Assembly (NCBI RefSeq): GCF_022539255.1
Contig: NZ_JAKZBV010000002.1
Span: forward strand, 62,001 to 126,000
DNA: 64,000 nt
DNA from: Sinomonas terrae
GTDB taxonomy: Bacteria > Actinomycetota > Actinomycetes > Actinomycetales > Micrococcaceae
Direction of reading: 5' to 3'
The notes below the pieces were generated by a model. It saw nothing but the letters and a program-made list of their open reading frames with translations. It was not told the DNA's origin and did no database searches. Both the position numbers and the translations under genes were made by a program. Every line of letters begins with the position of its first letter. Positions within the stretch are counted from its first letter, which is position 1. This document shows, one piece after another, positions 9,653-18,114 of this stretch.

Positions 9653-10062
9653 CAGAACTCCAGGCACGGACCGCTCTCCGACAGGCAATGGAGGACCTCC
9701 TCGAAGGCCGGGTCCCAGGGCCGCTGACAGGACTCCGCCTCATCGAGGTGGCCGGGGTAAAGCGCCATCGGCTCACCCACGACAACCCTGACCTCAACCG
9801 GGAATTCCAGGTCCGAGCCAGAGAGCTCAACCGCACCAAGCCCGAGGTCGACCGCGTGCGATCCCTGCTTGATGCCGAGAAGGCCAGGAACGCAAGGCTG
9901 GCCTCGGAGAACCGGGAACTCGCCAAAAGGCTGGAAGCCTACGCGACGGCGCTCCTCGATCTCGTCGAAGAGCGGGAATCCCTCCGCAGGGCCCTCCACC
10001 GCGAACGGTCAATATCAGAAATCAAGCCGGATGGCCGAGAGGGCGCGGTTCCGATCGGATGA
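9649..10062 (+). CDS. Small coiled-coil protein, TnpC-like (DUF6262-type)
   Basis: 137 residues, GTG start overlapping the recombinase 3 stop by 4 bp. Residues about 60-118 form a strong heptad-like helix (DRVRSLLDAEKARNARLASE and onward), preceded by a small globular part. Tn554-family elements carry a third, small gene (tnpC) downstream of tnpB that affects efficiency and orientation of transposition. Position, size and coiled coil match that role. DUF6262 is my recollection of the family name for such neighbours in actinobacteria; homology was not tested. Confidence 0.72.
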   Translation: MTELQARTALRQAMEDLLEGRVPGPLTGLRLIEVAGVKRHRLTHDNPDLNREFQVRARELNRTKPEVDRVRSLLDAEKARNARLASENRELAKRLEAYATALLDLVEERESLRRALHRERSISEIKPDGREGAVPIG

Positions 10063-10076
10063 GCCCATTCGGTCCG

Positions 10077-10361
10077 TCACCGCAGACCGAACGCCGTGTT
10101 GGGGTCGGTTCGTGCCGGGCGCAGGGATTCCGCCGGAACCCAACGATCCACCACAGCGGGGCCCTCGGAACCGTCGATGTCGAGGGAGTAGATGATCCGC
10201 GCGGTCCATTTGTAGCTGTGCCGCCTCCACTCGACGATCAACACTTGCCGCGGCGGATCCCCCGGCTCAAGGCTGTCTCTGAGCCACGCGTGCCGCGTAG
10301 TTCGCGGCCGCGGCCATACCCGATCACGCCGCGGCTTGCTCACCCTTAAAAGATAGAACAA
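10077..10361 (-). CDS. Hypothetical protein, 94 residues
   Basis: Unrecognised. The frame is convergent with the coiled-coil gene and ends 15 bp from its stop. The product is basic at its N-terminus and contains VLIVEWRRHSYKWTARIIY followed by DRWVPAESLRPARTDPN, which reads like a compact beta-rich protein rather than a shadow frame. No signal peptide or membrane segment. The start is uncertain: ATG at 10361 or GTG at 10343; neither has a well-spaced ribosome binding site. It may be an accessory gene at the recombinase end of the element. Confidence 0.45.
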   Translation of the reverse strand: MFYLLRVSKPRRDRVWPRPRTTRHAWLRDSLEPGDPPRQVLIVEWRRHSYKWTARIIYSLDIDGSEGPAVVDRWVPAESLRPARTDPNTAFGLR

Positions 10362-10484
10362 GCGTTCGATCCCATGGTCTTCGGCTCGCTCGAGGATTCC
10401 TGACCTGGGCCCTGACCGGCATGCTCGTGAGGCCCATATTGTGACACGCGTTGGCCCTGGCCTCCGTTCCCGGCCACGTTCTGT

Positions 10485-10523
10485 AAAGGGCCCGGGAGCC
10501 TCAATGAACGTCCCGGGCCCTTT
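10485..10523. terminator. Strong hairpin terminator downstream of mmsA
   Basis: A perfect 13-bp stem, AAAGGGCCCGGGA pairing with TCCCGGGCCCTTT, with a 13-nt loop. The flanking A and T runs allow it to act in both directions. It lies 18 bp past the stop of the leftward mmsA and so ends the leftward catabolic operon and insulates the recombinase genes. Confidence 0.85.
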
Positions 10524-10540
10524 CCACCAAGCGAGGAAAG

Positions 10541-12046
10541 TCAGTTCTGGGGGAAGCCCAGGTTCAGGCCGCCATGGCTGGGGTCGAGCCAGCGGGAGGT
10601 GACGGCCTTCTCGCGAGTGTAGAAGTTGAAGCCCTGGAGCCCGTAGGCCTTGGTGCCGCCGAAGATCGAGTCCTTAAACCCGCCGAAGGAGTAGTAGGCG
10701 ACCGGGACGGGGATCGGGACGTTGATCCCGATCATGCCGACCTCGACCTCGTTCTGGAAGCGGCGGGCTGCGCCGCCGTCGTTGGTGAAGATCGCGGTGC
10801 CGTTGCCGAACGCGCCGGAGTTGATCAGCTCCAGCCCCTCCTCATAGCTGCCCACGCGGACCACGGACAGCACGGGGCCGAAGATCTCGTCTTGGTACAC
10901 CTTCGACGTCACCGGGACGTCGTCGATGAGTGTCGGGCCGAGCCAGAAGCCCTCCGCCGCGCCGTCGACCTCGATCCCGCGGCCGTCGATGACCACCTTC
11001 GCGCCGTCGGCCTCCGCGATGTCGATGTAGGAGGCGACCTTGTCGCGGTGCTGGGCGGTGACGAGGGGGCCCATGTCGCAGTTGCGTCGGCCGTCGCCGA
11101 TCTTCAGAGTCGCCACGCGCTCTTGGATCTTGGCGATGAGCTCGTCCGCGACGGGCTCGACGGCGACGATGACGCTAATGGCCATGCAGCGCTCGCCCGC
11201 GGAGCCGAAGCCTGCGTTCACGGCGGCGTCGGCGGTGAGGTCGAGGTCGGCGTCGGGCAGGACGAGCATGTGGTTCTTGGCCCCGCCGAGGGCCTGGACG
11301 CGCTTGCCGTTCTTAGCGGCGGTCTCGTAGATGTAGCGGGCGATCGGGGTGGAGCCGACAAAGGAGATGGCCTTGACCTCGGGGTGCTCGAGGAGGCCGT
11401 CGACGGCCTCCTTGTCCCCGTGCAGGACGTTGAAGACCCCGCCCGGGAGGCCCGCTTCGGTGAAGAGGGCGGCGAGCCAGTTCGCGGCGGAGGGGTCCTT
11501 CTCGCTGGGCTTGAGGATGACGGTGTTCCCGGCGGCGATCGCGATGGGCAGGAACCACAGCGGGACCATGGCGGGGAAGTTGAACGGGCTGATGATCCCG
11601 ACGACGCCGAGGGGGGCCTTGAGCGAGTGGACGTCGACGCCGGTGGAGACGTTCTCGGAGTGCTCGCCCTTGATCAGGTGCGGGAAGCCGGTGGCGAGCT
11701 CGACGACCTCCAGGCCGCGGGAGATCTCGCCGAGGGCGTCGGAGACGACCTTGCCGTGCTCGGAGGTGATGATCTCGGCGAGCTCGCCCTTGCGCTCGTT
11801 GAGCAGCTCCCGGATGCGGAAGAGGATCCTCTGCCGCTTGGCCATCGAAAGGTCTCGCCACGTGGGGAAGGCCTTCTGTGCCGAGGAGATCGCGGATTCG
11901 ATGTCCTGGGCCGAGGCGAGCGAGACGCGCTTGGTCTCCGCGCCGAGGGCGGGGTCGTAGACGGGGGCCGTCCGCTCGCCTGCGGACGGGTACTCCTTGC
12001 CGCCGATCCAGTGCGGGATCACGGTCAGGTCTTGGGTTTCAGTCAC
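10541..12046 (-). CDS. mmsA: Methylmalonate-semialdehyde / malonate-semialdehyde dehydrogenase (CoA-acylating)
   Basis: 501 residues, the usual length for MmsA/IolA. The family signature QALGGAKNHMLVLPDADLD (about 251-269) replaces the glutamate motif of hydrolytic aldehyde dehydrogenases, and the catalytic cysteine is C287 in GSAGERCMAIS. These enzymes oxidise methylmalonate or malonate semialdehyde with NAD and coenzyme A to propionyl- or acetyl-CoA plus CO2. It is the last gene of the leftward operon, 137 bp after the proline racemase-family gene, with a strong hairpin in between. It therefore may also have its own expression level. It suggests the pathway passes through a 3-oxoacid semialdehyde. 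Confidence 0.92.
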   Translation of the reverse strand: MTETQDLTVIPHWIGGKEYPSAGERTAPVYDPALGAETKRVSLASAQDIESAISSAQKAFPTWRDLSMAKRQRILFRIRELLNERKGELAEIITSEHGKVVSDALGEISRGLEVVELATGFPHLIKGEHSENVSTGVDVHSLKAPLGVVGIISPFNFPAMVPLWFLPIAIAAGNTVILKPSEKDPSAANWLAALFTEAGLPGGVFNVLHGDKEAVDGLLEHPEVKAISFVGSTPIARYIYETAAKNGKRVQALGGAKNHMLVLPDADLDLTADAAVNAGFGSAGERCMAISVIVAVEPVADELIAKIQERVATLKIGDGRRNCDMGPLVTAQHRDKVASYIDIAEADGAKVVIDGRGIEVDGAAEGFWLGPTLIDDVPVTSKVYQDEIFGPVLSVVRVGSYEEGLELINSGAFGNGTAIFTNDGGAARRFQNEVEVGMIGINVPIPVPVAYYSFGGFKDSIFGGTKAYGLQGFNFYTREKAVTSRWLDPSHGGLNLGFPQN

Positions 12047-12134
12047 GGTGGTTCTCTCTCTGTAATTGATCGCTGCGGCGCCCTCTCAAGGGGGTTGGGG
12101 ATGTCGCATGCTTGCGGGCTGGGGTATCGGGGCA

Positions 12135-12171
12135 GCGCGCGGAACGCCTGAGGTTGCGGCGTTCCGCGCGC
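12135..12171. terminator. Intergenic hairpin between the racemase-family gene and mmsA
   Basis: A perfect 14-bp stem (GCGCGCGGAACGCC pairing with GGCGTTCCGCGCGC, 9-nt loop) in the 137-bp gap. There is no clear T-run, so it may be a partial terminator or an mRNA-stabilising element that sets mmsA expression relative to the upstream genes. Confidence 0.6.
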
Positions 12172-12183
12172 TCTTGACGGTTG

Positions 12184-13251
12184 CTACTCTGCTGCCGTCC
12201 TGACCGGTTCCAGATTGTCGATTTGACGCAGCCATGTGTCGGCCAGCGTGAAGCCTCGCGGGAACGGGTCGCTGGGGTCCATTCCCATCTGGTAGATGCC
12301 GGTGATCCACGCCTGTCCAGCAACTGCCGGGATCACGGCCGGATAATCGCCGACGTGGGTGGTGTCGACGATGGAACTCTCGAAGGTTGTGCCGATGATG
12401 GATTCGTGGATGAAGGTCTCTCCGGGCTCGATCAGTCCCTTGGCGTGCAGCTGCGCGAGGCGGGCCGATGTGCCTGTCCCGCACGGTGATCGGTCGACGC
12501 GGCCAGGTGATACGACCACGGTGTTGCGGGCCCGCAGGGAGTCGCCCTCGCGCCTGAGGGGGCCTGTGAACTCGATCTGGGTGATCCCTGGGATGTCGGG
12601 GTTCTCCGGGTGCACGACGTCGATCTGTTCGGCGGCGGCCCGTTTGATGGTCTGGCCCACCTCGCAGAGGATGCGTGCCTCTGAGGGCTCCAAGGCGTAG
12701 CCGAGCTGCTCTGCCTCGACCATGACGTAGGTCATCCCGCCGTAGACGATGTCGACGGTGAGGTTGCCGATGCCCGGGACGTTGACCTCTTTGCCGAGGT
12801 GGTAGCAGAAGGCCGGCTGGTTGACGAAGCGGACGCGTTCGACTTTGCCGTCCTTGCACTCGCAGGTCACCGCGATGAGTCCGGCGGGCGACTCGAGGAC
12901 GAGTTCCGTGGTGGGCTCGGACATGGGAAGGATCCCTGTTTCCAGGAGGACGGTGGCCACGCACATGGTGTTCGAACCCGACATGGCGGGGTATTCCATG
13001 GACTCGAGGATGATGTAGCCCATCTGCGCGGCGGGGTTGTTCGATGCGACGATGACATTCGCGTTGTGGTGGGCAGCCCCTCTCGGTTCGAACAGGATCA
13101 TGCGGCGCAGGTCGTCCTGGCGGTTCTGGAGGTACAGCCTCTTGTCGAAGACCGTCTCGCCGGGGATATGGGGGACCCCGCCGACGACGACTCGGCCGGA
13201 TTCTCCTTCGGCATGGCAGTCGACTACGGTGATCGTCTTGTTCCAGCGCAT
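12184..13251 (-). CDS. Proline racemase-family protein, Ser/Cys active-site type (hydroxyproline epimerase-like)
   Basis: 355 residues, the normal family length. The two-base active site is visible: first position S91 in AMSGSNTM, where classical racemases have Cys, and second position C257 in RSPCGTGTSA. Family literature describes Cys/Cys enzymes (proline racemase and 4-hydroxyproline 2-epimerase), Cys/Thr enzymes (trans-3-hydroxyproline dehydratase) and a Ser/Cys class that includes 3- and 4-hydroxyproline epimerases. This protein falls in the last class. Likely role: epimerise a hydroxylated cyclic amino acid at C2. It lies 62 bp downstream of the PLP enzyme gene in the leftward operon. 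Exact substrate is unproven. Confidence 0.85.
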   Translation of the reverse strand: MRWNKTITVVDCHAEGESGRVVVGGVPHIPGETVFDKRLYLQNRQDDLRRMILFEPRGAAHHNANVIVASNNPAAQMGYIILESMEYPAMSGSNTMCVATVLLETGILPMSEPTTELVLESPAGLIAVTCECKDGKVERVRFVNQPAFCYHLGKEVNVPGIGNLTVDIVYGGMTYVMVEAEQLGYALEPSEARILCEVGQTIKRAAAEQIDVVHPENPDIPGITQIEFTGPLRREGDSLRARNTVVVSPGRVDRSPCGTGTSARLAQLHAKGLIEPGETFIHESIIGTTFESSIVDTTHVGDYPAVIPAVAGQAWITGIYQMGMDPSDPFPRGFTLADTWLRQIDNLEPVRTAAE

Positions 13252-13312
13252 CGCATACTCCTTGTCGAGGTGTGTGGCTCTCGTTTGAGGTGCAGGGCTC
13301 GTGGTTCGGGAT

Positions 13313-14680
13313 CTAACGGGTGGCGACGAGGGCCAGGAGGTCCTCGCGGAGTGTCTGCTCGAGGCAGCTCAGCAGCCAGTCGACGTCCTGCTCGGAGAAG
13401 ACCAGGGGCGGACGGATCTTGAGCACGTTGGCGTTCGGGCCGGTTGCCGAGATGAGCACGCGCCGCTTGCGCATGCCGTTGACGATTGCGGCGGCCGTCT
13501 GGGCGTCGGGGGCCTTCGTTTCGGGGTCTGTGACGCATTCTGCGGCGATGTACAGGCCGGATCCGCGGACGTCGCCCAGTTGCTCGTACTCGGCTGCGAG
13601 GTCGTTCAGGCCTGCTTGGATGAGCGCGCCGACGCGCTGGGAGTTGGCCTGCAGTTCCTCGCCGAGGATGACGTCGAGGGTCGCCTGCGCGGCCGCCATG
13701 GCCACGGTGTTCCCTCCAAAAGTGTTGAAGTAGCGCTGGTCGTAGCCGAACTCCGCGACAACCTCCGGTCGGGCTGCCACGCCCGCGACGGGGTATCCAT
13801 TCCCCATCGGCTTGCCCATGGTCATCAGGTCGGGCTGCACATGGTGGCGGGCATGGCCCCACATGTGGGAGCCGGTGCGGGCGAAGCCGCATTGGACCTC
13901 GTCGGCGATGAACAGCCCGCCAGCCTCATGCACGAGGTCGGCGACGGGCTTGAGGAAGTCGGTCGGGTCGGCGAAGATCCCGTCGGATGCGAAGATCGAG
14001 TCGACGATGAAGGCGGCCAGGCCGTTGCCGCGGCGCTGGAGGTCCTCGATCTGGGAGCGCACCTGCTGGAGCATCATCGGCGCGATGTCATCGGCCCGGA
14101 TCCTGTACGAGTCGGGGGCGGGGATCTGGCGGACCCAGGTGCCGAGCGGTGAGCGGTCTCCGAGCGAGGGGGAGAAGCCTGCTGTCAGGTCCGAGTTGCC
14201 GTGGTAGGCCTCGGAGGTGACGATGACTCCTTCATGGCCGGTGTGGTACTTCGCGATGCGCACCGCGAGGTCGTTGGCCTCCGAGCCGGTGCAGGTGAAC
14301 ATCAGCTGCGCCTCGGGCATGGTCTCGCGCAGGGTCCCGAGGAGGTCGTTGGCGTACCCCAGGATGCCTTCGTGGAGGTAGCGGGTGTGGGTGCAGAGCT
14401 GGCGCATCTGCCTCTCCACGGCTCCGATCACCTCGGGTCGGCCATGGCCGACGGACACGACGTTGTTGTAGGCGTCGAGGAACTCGGTGCCGTCGCCGTC
14501 CCAGAGGCGGGTTCCCAGCCCCCGCACGATGTGGACGGGTTCCTGGTAGAAGAGGCGGTAGGAGGGGGCGAGGACGTGGTGTCGGTCTTCTACCATCTGG
14601 CGCTCTCGTTCCGAGAGCTCGGAAGGTGCGTCGGGGTTGAACGCGTTGACCATCTTGCCCCGCGGCTTGACGGTGGTCAT
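13313..14680 (-). CDS. Class-III PLP enzyme, O-phosphoamine phospho-lyase-like
   Basis: 455 residues from ATG 14680, which has AAAGGAAG just upstream; an open frame extends to 15784 but overlaps the kinase gene. Fold-type I residues are D260 (IADEVQCG) and the PLP lysine K290 in TMGKPMGNGYPVAGV. The GKPMGNG context and the NNVVSVGHGRPEV stretch near 72-84 resemble the animal phosphoethanolamine and 5-phosphohydroxylysine phospho-lyases (AGXT2L1/2) rather than ordinary omega-transaminases. Such enzymes eliminate phosphate and ammonia to give an aldehyde. A sugar-kinase-like APH kinase is encoded immediately upstream, which would make the phosphorylated substrate. A transaminase role remains possible. 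Confidence 0.85.
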   Translation of the reverse strand: MTTVKPRGKMVNAFNPDAPSELSERERQMVEDRHHVLAPSYRLFYQEPVHIVRGLGTRLWDGDGTEFLDAYNNVVSVGHGRPEVIGAVERQMRQLCTHTRYLHEGILGYANDLLGTLRETMPEAQLMFTCTGSEANDLAVRIAKYHTGHEGVIVTSEAYHGNSDLTAGFSPSLGDRSPLGTWVRQIPAPDSYRIRADDIAPMMLQQVRSQIEDLQRRGNGLAAFIVDSIFASDGIFADPTDFLKPVADLVHEAGGLFIADEVQCGFARTGSHMWGHARHHVQPDLMTMGKPMGNGYPVAGVAARPEVVAEFGYDQRYFNTFGGNTVAMAAAQATLDVILGEELQANSQRVGALIQAGLNDLAAEYEQLGDVRGSGLYIAAECVTDPETKAPDAQTAAAIVNGMRKRRVLISATGPNANVLKIRPPLVFSEQDVDWLLSCLEQTLREDLLALVATR

Positions 14681-14709
14681 ATCGATTGCTTCCTTTCCCA
14701 TTTCTGCGG

Positions 14710-15768
14710 TCAGTTCTGCAGCAGTGCGGCGGACAGGGCTTCTTCGGGCTGGCGCAGGAACCATCGCAGCTGCGCCCATCCCTGCTCTGTGTTGCGGAGG
14801 ATGTATTCCGCATTGTGCGGCGAGGCGGCGGCGCCGTTCAGTGTGATCAGCGCCCGGGACACGACGCGGCCGAGGACGAGGAACGGGATGATCCGCAGCT
14901 CTTCCTCGGTCAGGTCGGCTTCCCGCAGATAGCCGCGAAGCAGGTCCTTTCCTTCGGCGAGAAGGTCTAGGTCGTCCGTCTCCGGGAATTCCCGTGGGAG
15001 CTGGTTCAGGAGCGCGGTGGCGACGTCGACGGCGATGGAGGTGCGCACCGAATCTCCGAAGTCGATGATGGCCCGGACGAATCGCGGGTCGGAGTGGTCG
15101 ACGATGATGTTGGACTTGCTGAAGTCGTTGTGGAGCACTTGGGACCGAAGCCCGTCGAGGAGCGGGGCGATGCGCATGAAGCGTTCGAGGCCGAGCTCGA
15201 GCAGGCGGCGTTGGCCGGGGTCGGCAACAATCTCCAGAAGCGGGGCCAGACGGGGCAGGTTCTTCACGTCCCAGACGTAGACGCGGTCGTCGAATGGATG
15301 CTCGAAGCTGGCTGTCGCGTGCCGCATTCGCGCGAGTGCCTCTCCGACGCGCTCGCGCTCCGTGGGGCTCGATCCGGTCGAGTCCAGGGGTATGCCCTCG
15401 ATGAATGTCATCATCCGGGCCCGCCTGCTCTGGCCTGCGGAGTCGATGAGCGGGACGAGGACCATGCCTTCGGAGGAAACGAGGAGCTCGGGTACTTCCA
15501 CGGCTCGCTGGGATTCCCAGACATGGCGGTGGAGTTCGACCTCGAAGTCGAGCTCGCCGAGGAGTTCGGTGGGGTTGGAAACCTTCAGCACGTAGCGGGT
15601 CCCCTCGGCTGTGGTCAGGACGAAGGTGTCGTCCTTCTCCGTCGCCAGTCGGGTCGCTGCCCCTTCCACGGACCACAGTTCCGCGGCGAGGCGGGCTGCT
15701 TCGGGCTCTGACATGCGCTGGTACGTTCCCTGGAAGCCGCCGGCCTCGAGCAAGAATTGGTCGTTCAC
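14710..15768 (-). CDS. APH-fold kinase, hydroxylysine / amino-alcohol kinase-like
   Basis: 352 residues from a GTG start with AGAAGG 8 nt upstream. It has the aminoglycoside phosphotransferase fold: a lysine in YVLKVSN, the catalytic loop LHNDFSKSNIIV (Asp as base) and the metal-binding IIDFGD. The IDFGD and AVDVATALLNQ context resembles animal hydroxylysine kinase (HYKK/AGPHD1). Next to a phospho-lyase-like enzyme, this suggests a kinase and lyase pair that turns a hydroxylated amine (5-hydroxylysine, ethanolamine or aminopropanol types) into an aldehyde. That is inference from pairing. Antibiotic resistance is unlikely in this context. Confidence 0.8.
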   Translation of the reverse strand: MNDQFLLEAGGFQGTYQRMSEPEAARLAAELWSVEGAATRLATEKDDTFVLTTAEGTRYVLKVSNPTELLGELDFEVELHRHVWESQRAVEVPELLVSSEGMVLVPLIDSAGQSRRARMMTFIEGIPLDSTGSSPTERERVGEALARMRHATASFEHPFDDRVYVWDVKNLPRLAPLLEIVADPGQRRLLELGLERFMRIAPLLDGLRSQVLHNDFSKSNIIVDHSDPRFVRAIIDFGDSVRTSIAVDVATALLNQLPREFPETDDLDLLAEGKDLLRGYLREADLTEEELRIIPFLVLGRVVSRALITLNGAAASPHNAEYILRNTEQGWAQLRWFLRQPEEALSAALLQN

Positions 15769-15791
15769 TGATGTGCCTTCTCACGATTCCG

Positions 15792-15834
15792 GTGGCGTCG
15801 CGCGGGCCGAGGCTTGCGCCCCGCGCGACGCCAC
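15792..15834. terminator. Strong hairpin between SDR and kinase genes
   Basis: GTGGCGTCGCGCGG pairs with CCGCGCGACGCCAC (14 bp, 15-nt loop) in the 89-bp gap. It may attenuate transcription from the upstream aldehyde dehydrogenase/SDR pair into the kinase and lyase genes. No T-tract is seen, so termination is not certain. Confidence 0.55.
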
Positions 15835-15857
15835 ACTGGGGTCATTTCGATTGGTGC

Positions 15858-16457
15858 TCAGAAGAGCTGGTAGACCTGTCCGGTCTCGGCGCCTTCGATG
15901 GACCTGACGTAGGCATTGGCGACCCGTCGGGCTGGAACCGGCTCCACCCCGGGGAACATGTGTCCGGCCTTCTCCCAGGATTCGCTGAGGACGGTCGGGC
16001 TCACGACGTTGATCCGGGCGGGTGCGATTTCGAGGGCGGCCGCCCGGGCGAACGCTTCGACCGCGCCGTTGGCGGCGGCTGCGGCCGAGCTGGTCACGAC
16101 GGGGTGGGTTCCGAGCACGCCTGAGATCAGCGTGAAGGACCCTCCCCGGGCCAGGACACCGAGGCCTTCGAGCACGAGCCGGATCTGGCCCATGGATTTG
16201 CTCTCGAAGCTCGCGCGGTACTGGTCCCCGGTCAGTTCGGTGACGCGGCCGTAGGCGGCGTGCCCCGCCGCGCAGGCGATGGCCTCGACTGGACCGGTGT
16301 TCTGGATCAGCCGGGCGATGCTCTCCGGGTCGCTGATCTCGACGGGCCGCTCGGTGCTGCTGCGGCTGGCGCCGAGGACCTCATGCCCCCTTTCGGTGAG
16401 AGCCTGTTGGACGGCGGATCCGATGGTTCCGGTGCTGCCGACCAGGAGGATTCTCAC
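15858..16457 (-). CDS. Short-chain dehydrogenase/reductase-like protein
   Basis: 199 residues from GTG 16457, which overlaps the aldehyde dehydrogenase stop as GTGA, so it is translationally coupled. The nucleotide-binding motif GSTGTIGSAV sits at residues 8-17, an atypical TGxxGxxG-like form. LISGVLG follows near 108-115, and the Tyr-xxx-Lys motif of classical SDRs is not evident (the region reads VTSSAAAAANGAVEAF). It is therefore close to the small atypical SDR group and may or may not be catalytic. The neighbouring dehydrogenase suggests a role in redox of the same pathway. Confidence 0.75.
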   Translation of the reverse strand: MRILLVGSTGTIGSAVQQALTERGHEVLGASRSSTERPVEISDPESIARLIQNTGPVEAIACAAGHAAYGRVTELTGDQYRASFESKSMGQIRLVLEGLGVLARGGSFTLISGVLGTHPVVTSSAAAAANGAVEAFARAAALEIAPARINVVSPTVLSESWEKAGHMFPGVEPVPARRVANAYVRSIEGAETGQVYQLF

Positions 16458-17962
16458 TGCCGCCCCTTCGGAGCCACGATGACGTCGTTCCATGCGCGGT
16501 GCGACCCGCGGACGGTGGAGGACATGACGTGTTTGATCTGGGTGTACTCCTCGAAGGAATAGGTGGACATGTCCTTGCCGAAGCCAGAGAGCTTGTAGCC
16601 GCCGTGGGGCATCTCGCTGATGATGCTGACGTGGTCGTTGATCCACACGCAGCCAGCCTGGATGAGGTCGGCGGCGGTCTGGGCGCGGTGGATGTCCGAG
16701 GTCCATGCCGAGGCCGAGAGGCCGTAGGGCGTGTCGTTCGCCAGCTCCAGGCCCTCCTCGTCATCGTCGAACGGGAGCACGGTCAGCACGGGGCCGAAGA
16801 CTTCGCTCTGGACGATTTCGGACTTCTGGTCCGCGTTGGTGATCAGCGTCGGCTGGTAGTACGAGCCGGCAGAGAGCTCGCCGTCGCCGATGGCTCCGCC
16901 GACGACGATCTTCGCCCCGTCGCGGCGGGCCCGCTCGACGAAGCCCTGCACGCGTTCGCGGTGGCGCATCGAGATGAGCGGCCCGAGATCGGTCGCCGGG
17001 TCGCTCGTGGGGCCGAGCTTCGCCTCGCGCATGTGCTCCGCCACTGCCTCGACGAAGGCGTCGTAGAGCGGGCGTTGGACGTAGGCGCGTGTGGCGGCGG
17101 TGCAGTCCTGGCCGGTGTTCACCAGTGAGGCGGCCATTGCCCCCCGGGCTGCGGCGGCGAGGTCTGCGTCGTCGAAGACGACGAAGGGCGCCTTGCCGCC
17201 GAGTTCGAGGTGGACGCGCTTGACGTCCGATGCGGCGCGGGCGGCGACCCGGCGGCCAACCGCCGTCGAGCCTGTGAACGAGACCATGGCGACGTCCTTG
17301 TGGCCGACCAGGGCGTCTCCTACGTGTTCACCCGTGCCGGTCACGACGTTGATGACACCGTCCGGGATGCCGGCGCGCTGGGCCGCTTCGGCCAGCATGA
17401 GGGTGGTGCCGGGGGTGAGCTCGGAGGGCTTGAGCACGATGGTGTTGCCCGCCGCGATTGCGGGGAGCACCTTCCACATGGCGACTTGGAGCGGGTAGTT
17501 CCAGGGGGCGATGGAGCCGATGACTCCGAGGGGTTCGCGCCGGATGCTCGAGATGTGCTCGCCGGAGTAGTTGCCTGCGGCCTTGCCCTCGAGGTTGCGG
17601 GCGAGGCCAGCGTAGTACTTGACGTTGTCGATCGAGCCGGGGATGTCGAACTCGGTGGCCAGGCGCACCGGCTTGCCTGCCTCGGCACTCTCCGTGGCGA
17701 TGAGTTCGTCCGAGATCGTCTCGAGCTCGCCGGCCAGAGCCCACAGGGCGGCCGAGCGTTCGGCGGGAGTGGCGCGAGACCATCCGGTGAAGGCCGCCTT
17801 CGCCGAGTCCACCGCCTCGTCGACCTCGGCCGGTGAGGCGTTGTCGTCCTCGGCGAGCACTCGGCCGTTGGAGGGGTCGATCACCGTGAGGGGATCCTGC
17901 GATGATCCGCGGCGACGCTTGCCGCCGATGAATTGAAGTCCGTTGATGGTGCCCTCAGACAT
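16454..17962 (-). CDS. Aldehyde dehydrogenase, gamma-aminobutyraldehyde (PatD/betaine aldehyde) type
   Basis: 502 residues. NAD-binding and catalytic residues: N155 region in APWNYP, E253 in HLELGGKAPF and the nucleophile C287 in NTGQDCTA. The segment SEMPHGGYKLSGFGKDMS near the C-terminus and IRREPLGVIGSIAPWNYPL in the first third follow E. coli PatD (aminobutyraldehyde dehydrogenase), so an omega-amino or short aliphatic aldehyde is the likely substrate. It is the first gene of the leftward operon and could oxidise the aldehyde released by the downstream phospho-lyase. The start ATG at 17962 faces the control region, and a truncated copy of this 5' end is present in the second repeat at about 19015-19082. 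Confidence 0.88.
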   Translation of the reverse strand: MSEGTINGLQFIGGKRRRGSSQDPLTVIDPSNGRVLAEDDNASPAEVDEAVDSAKAAFTGWSRATPAERSAALWALAGELETISDELIATESAEAGKPVRLATEFDIPGSIDNVKYYAGLARNLEGKAAGNYSGEHISSIRREPLGVIGSIAPWNYPLQVAMWKVLPAIAAGNTIVLKPSELTPGTTLMLAEAAQRAGIPDGVINVVTGTGEHVGDALVGHKDVAMVSFTGSTAVGRRVAARAASDVKRVHLELGGKAPFVVFDDADLAAAARGAMAASLVNTGQDCTAATRAYVQRPLYDAFVEAVAEHMREAKLGPTSDPATDLGPLISMRHRERVQGFVERARRDGAKIVVGGAIGDGELSAGSYYQPTLITNADQKSEIVQSEVFGPVLTVLPFDDDEEGLELANDTPYGLSASAWTSDIHRAQTAADLIQAGCVWINDHVSIISEMPHGGYKLSGFGKDMSTYSFEEYTQIKHVMSSTVRGSHRAWNDVIVAPKGRQ

Positions 17963-18047
17963 CCATGGCCTCCCTAGAGATGTGCCCCGTCAGGCCGGGG
18001 ATTGGGATGGGTTTCGTCTCGATCCGCTGGCCGTCTGTCGAAAGTGG

Positions 18048-18075
18048 TTGACGTCACAGCGTGTACCGAAATAAT
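18048..18075 (+). promoter_or_regulatory. Promoter copy 1 (TTGACG-N16-AATAAT)
   Basis: A -35-like TTGACG at 18048-18053 and -10-like AATAAT at 18070-18075, spacing 16, pointing right. In this copy it would transcribe only the broken transporter start and the remnant genes. Identical layout to the functional copy at 19166-19193. Confidence 0.5.
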
Positions 18076-18090
18076 CTGTCAATCGCCCAC

Positions 18091-18114
18091 GGATTGTCAA
18101 TCAATCTACAATCC
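18091..18114. promoter_or_regulatory. Inverted repeat, candidate regulator operator (copy 1)
   Basis: GGATTGT, ten bases, then ACAATCC: a perfect 7-bp inverted repeat. It lies just downstream of the promoter-like elements and is conserved in both repeat copies. The GntR/FCD regulator encoded in the cargo is the obvious candidate to bind here. Size and AT-rich symmetric half sites suit FadR-subfamily operators, but binding is inferred only. Confidence 0.5.

Noticed and set aside
10574..12151. 525-residue plus-strand frame opposite mmsA
   Set aside because: Antisense to a well-defined dehydrogenase, and a strongly biased Gly/Asp/Val/Leu composition.
14710..15768. Aminoglycoside resistance gene
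   Set aside because: The APH fold is present, but the catalytic-loop context and neighbours point to a metabolic kinase.
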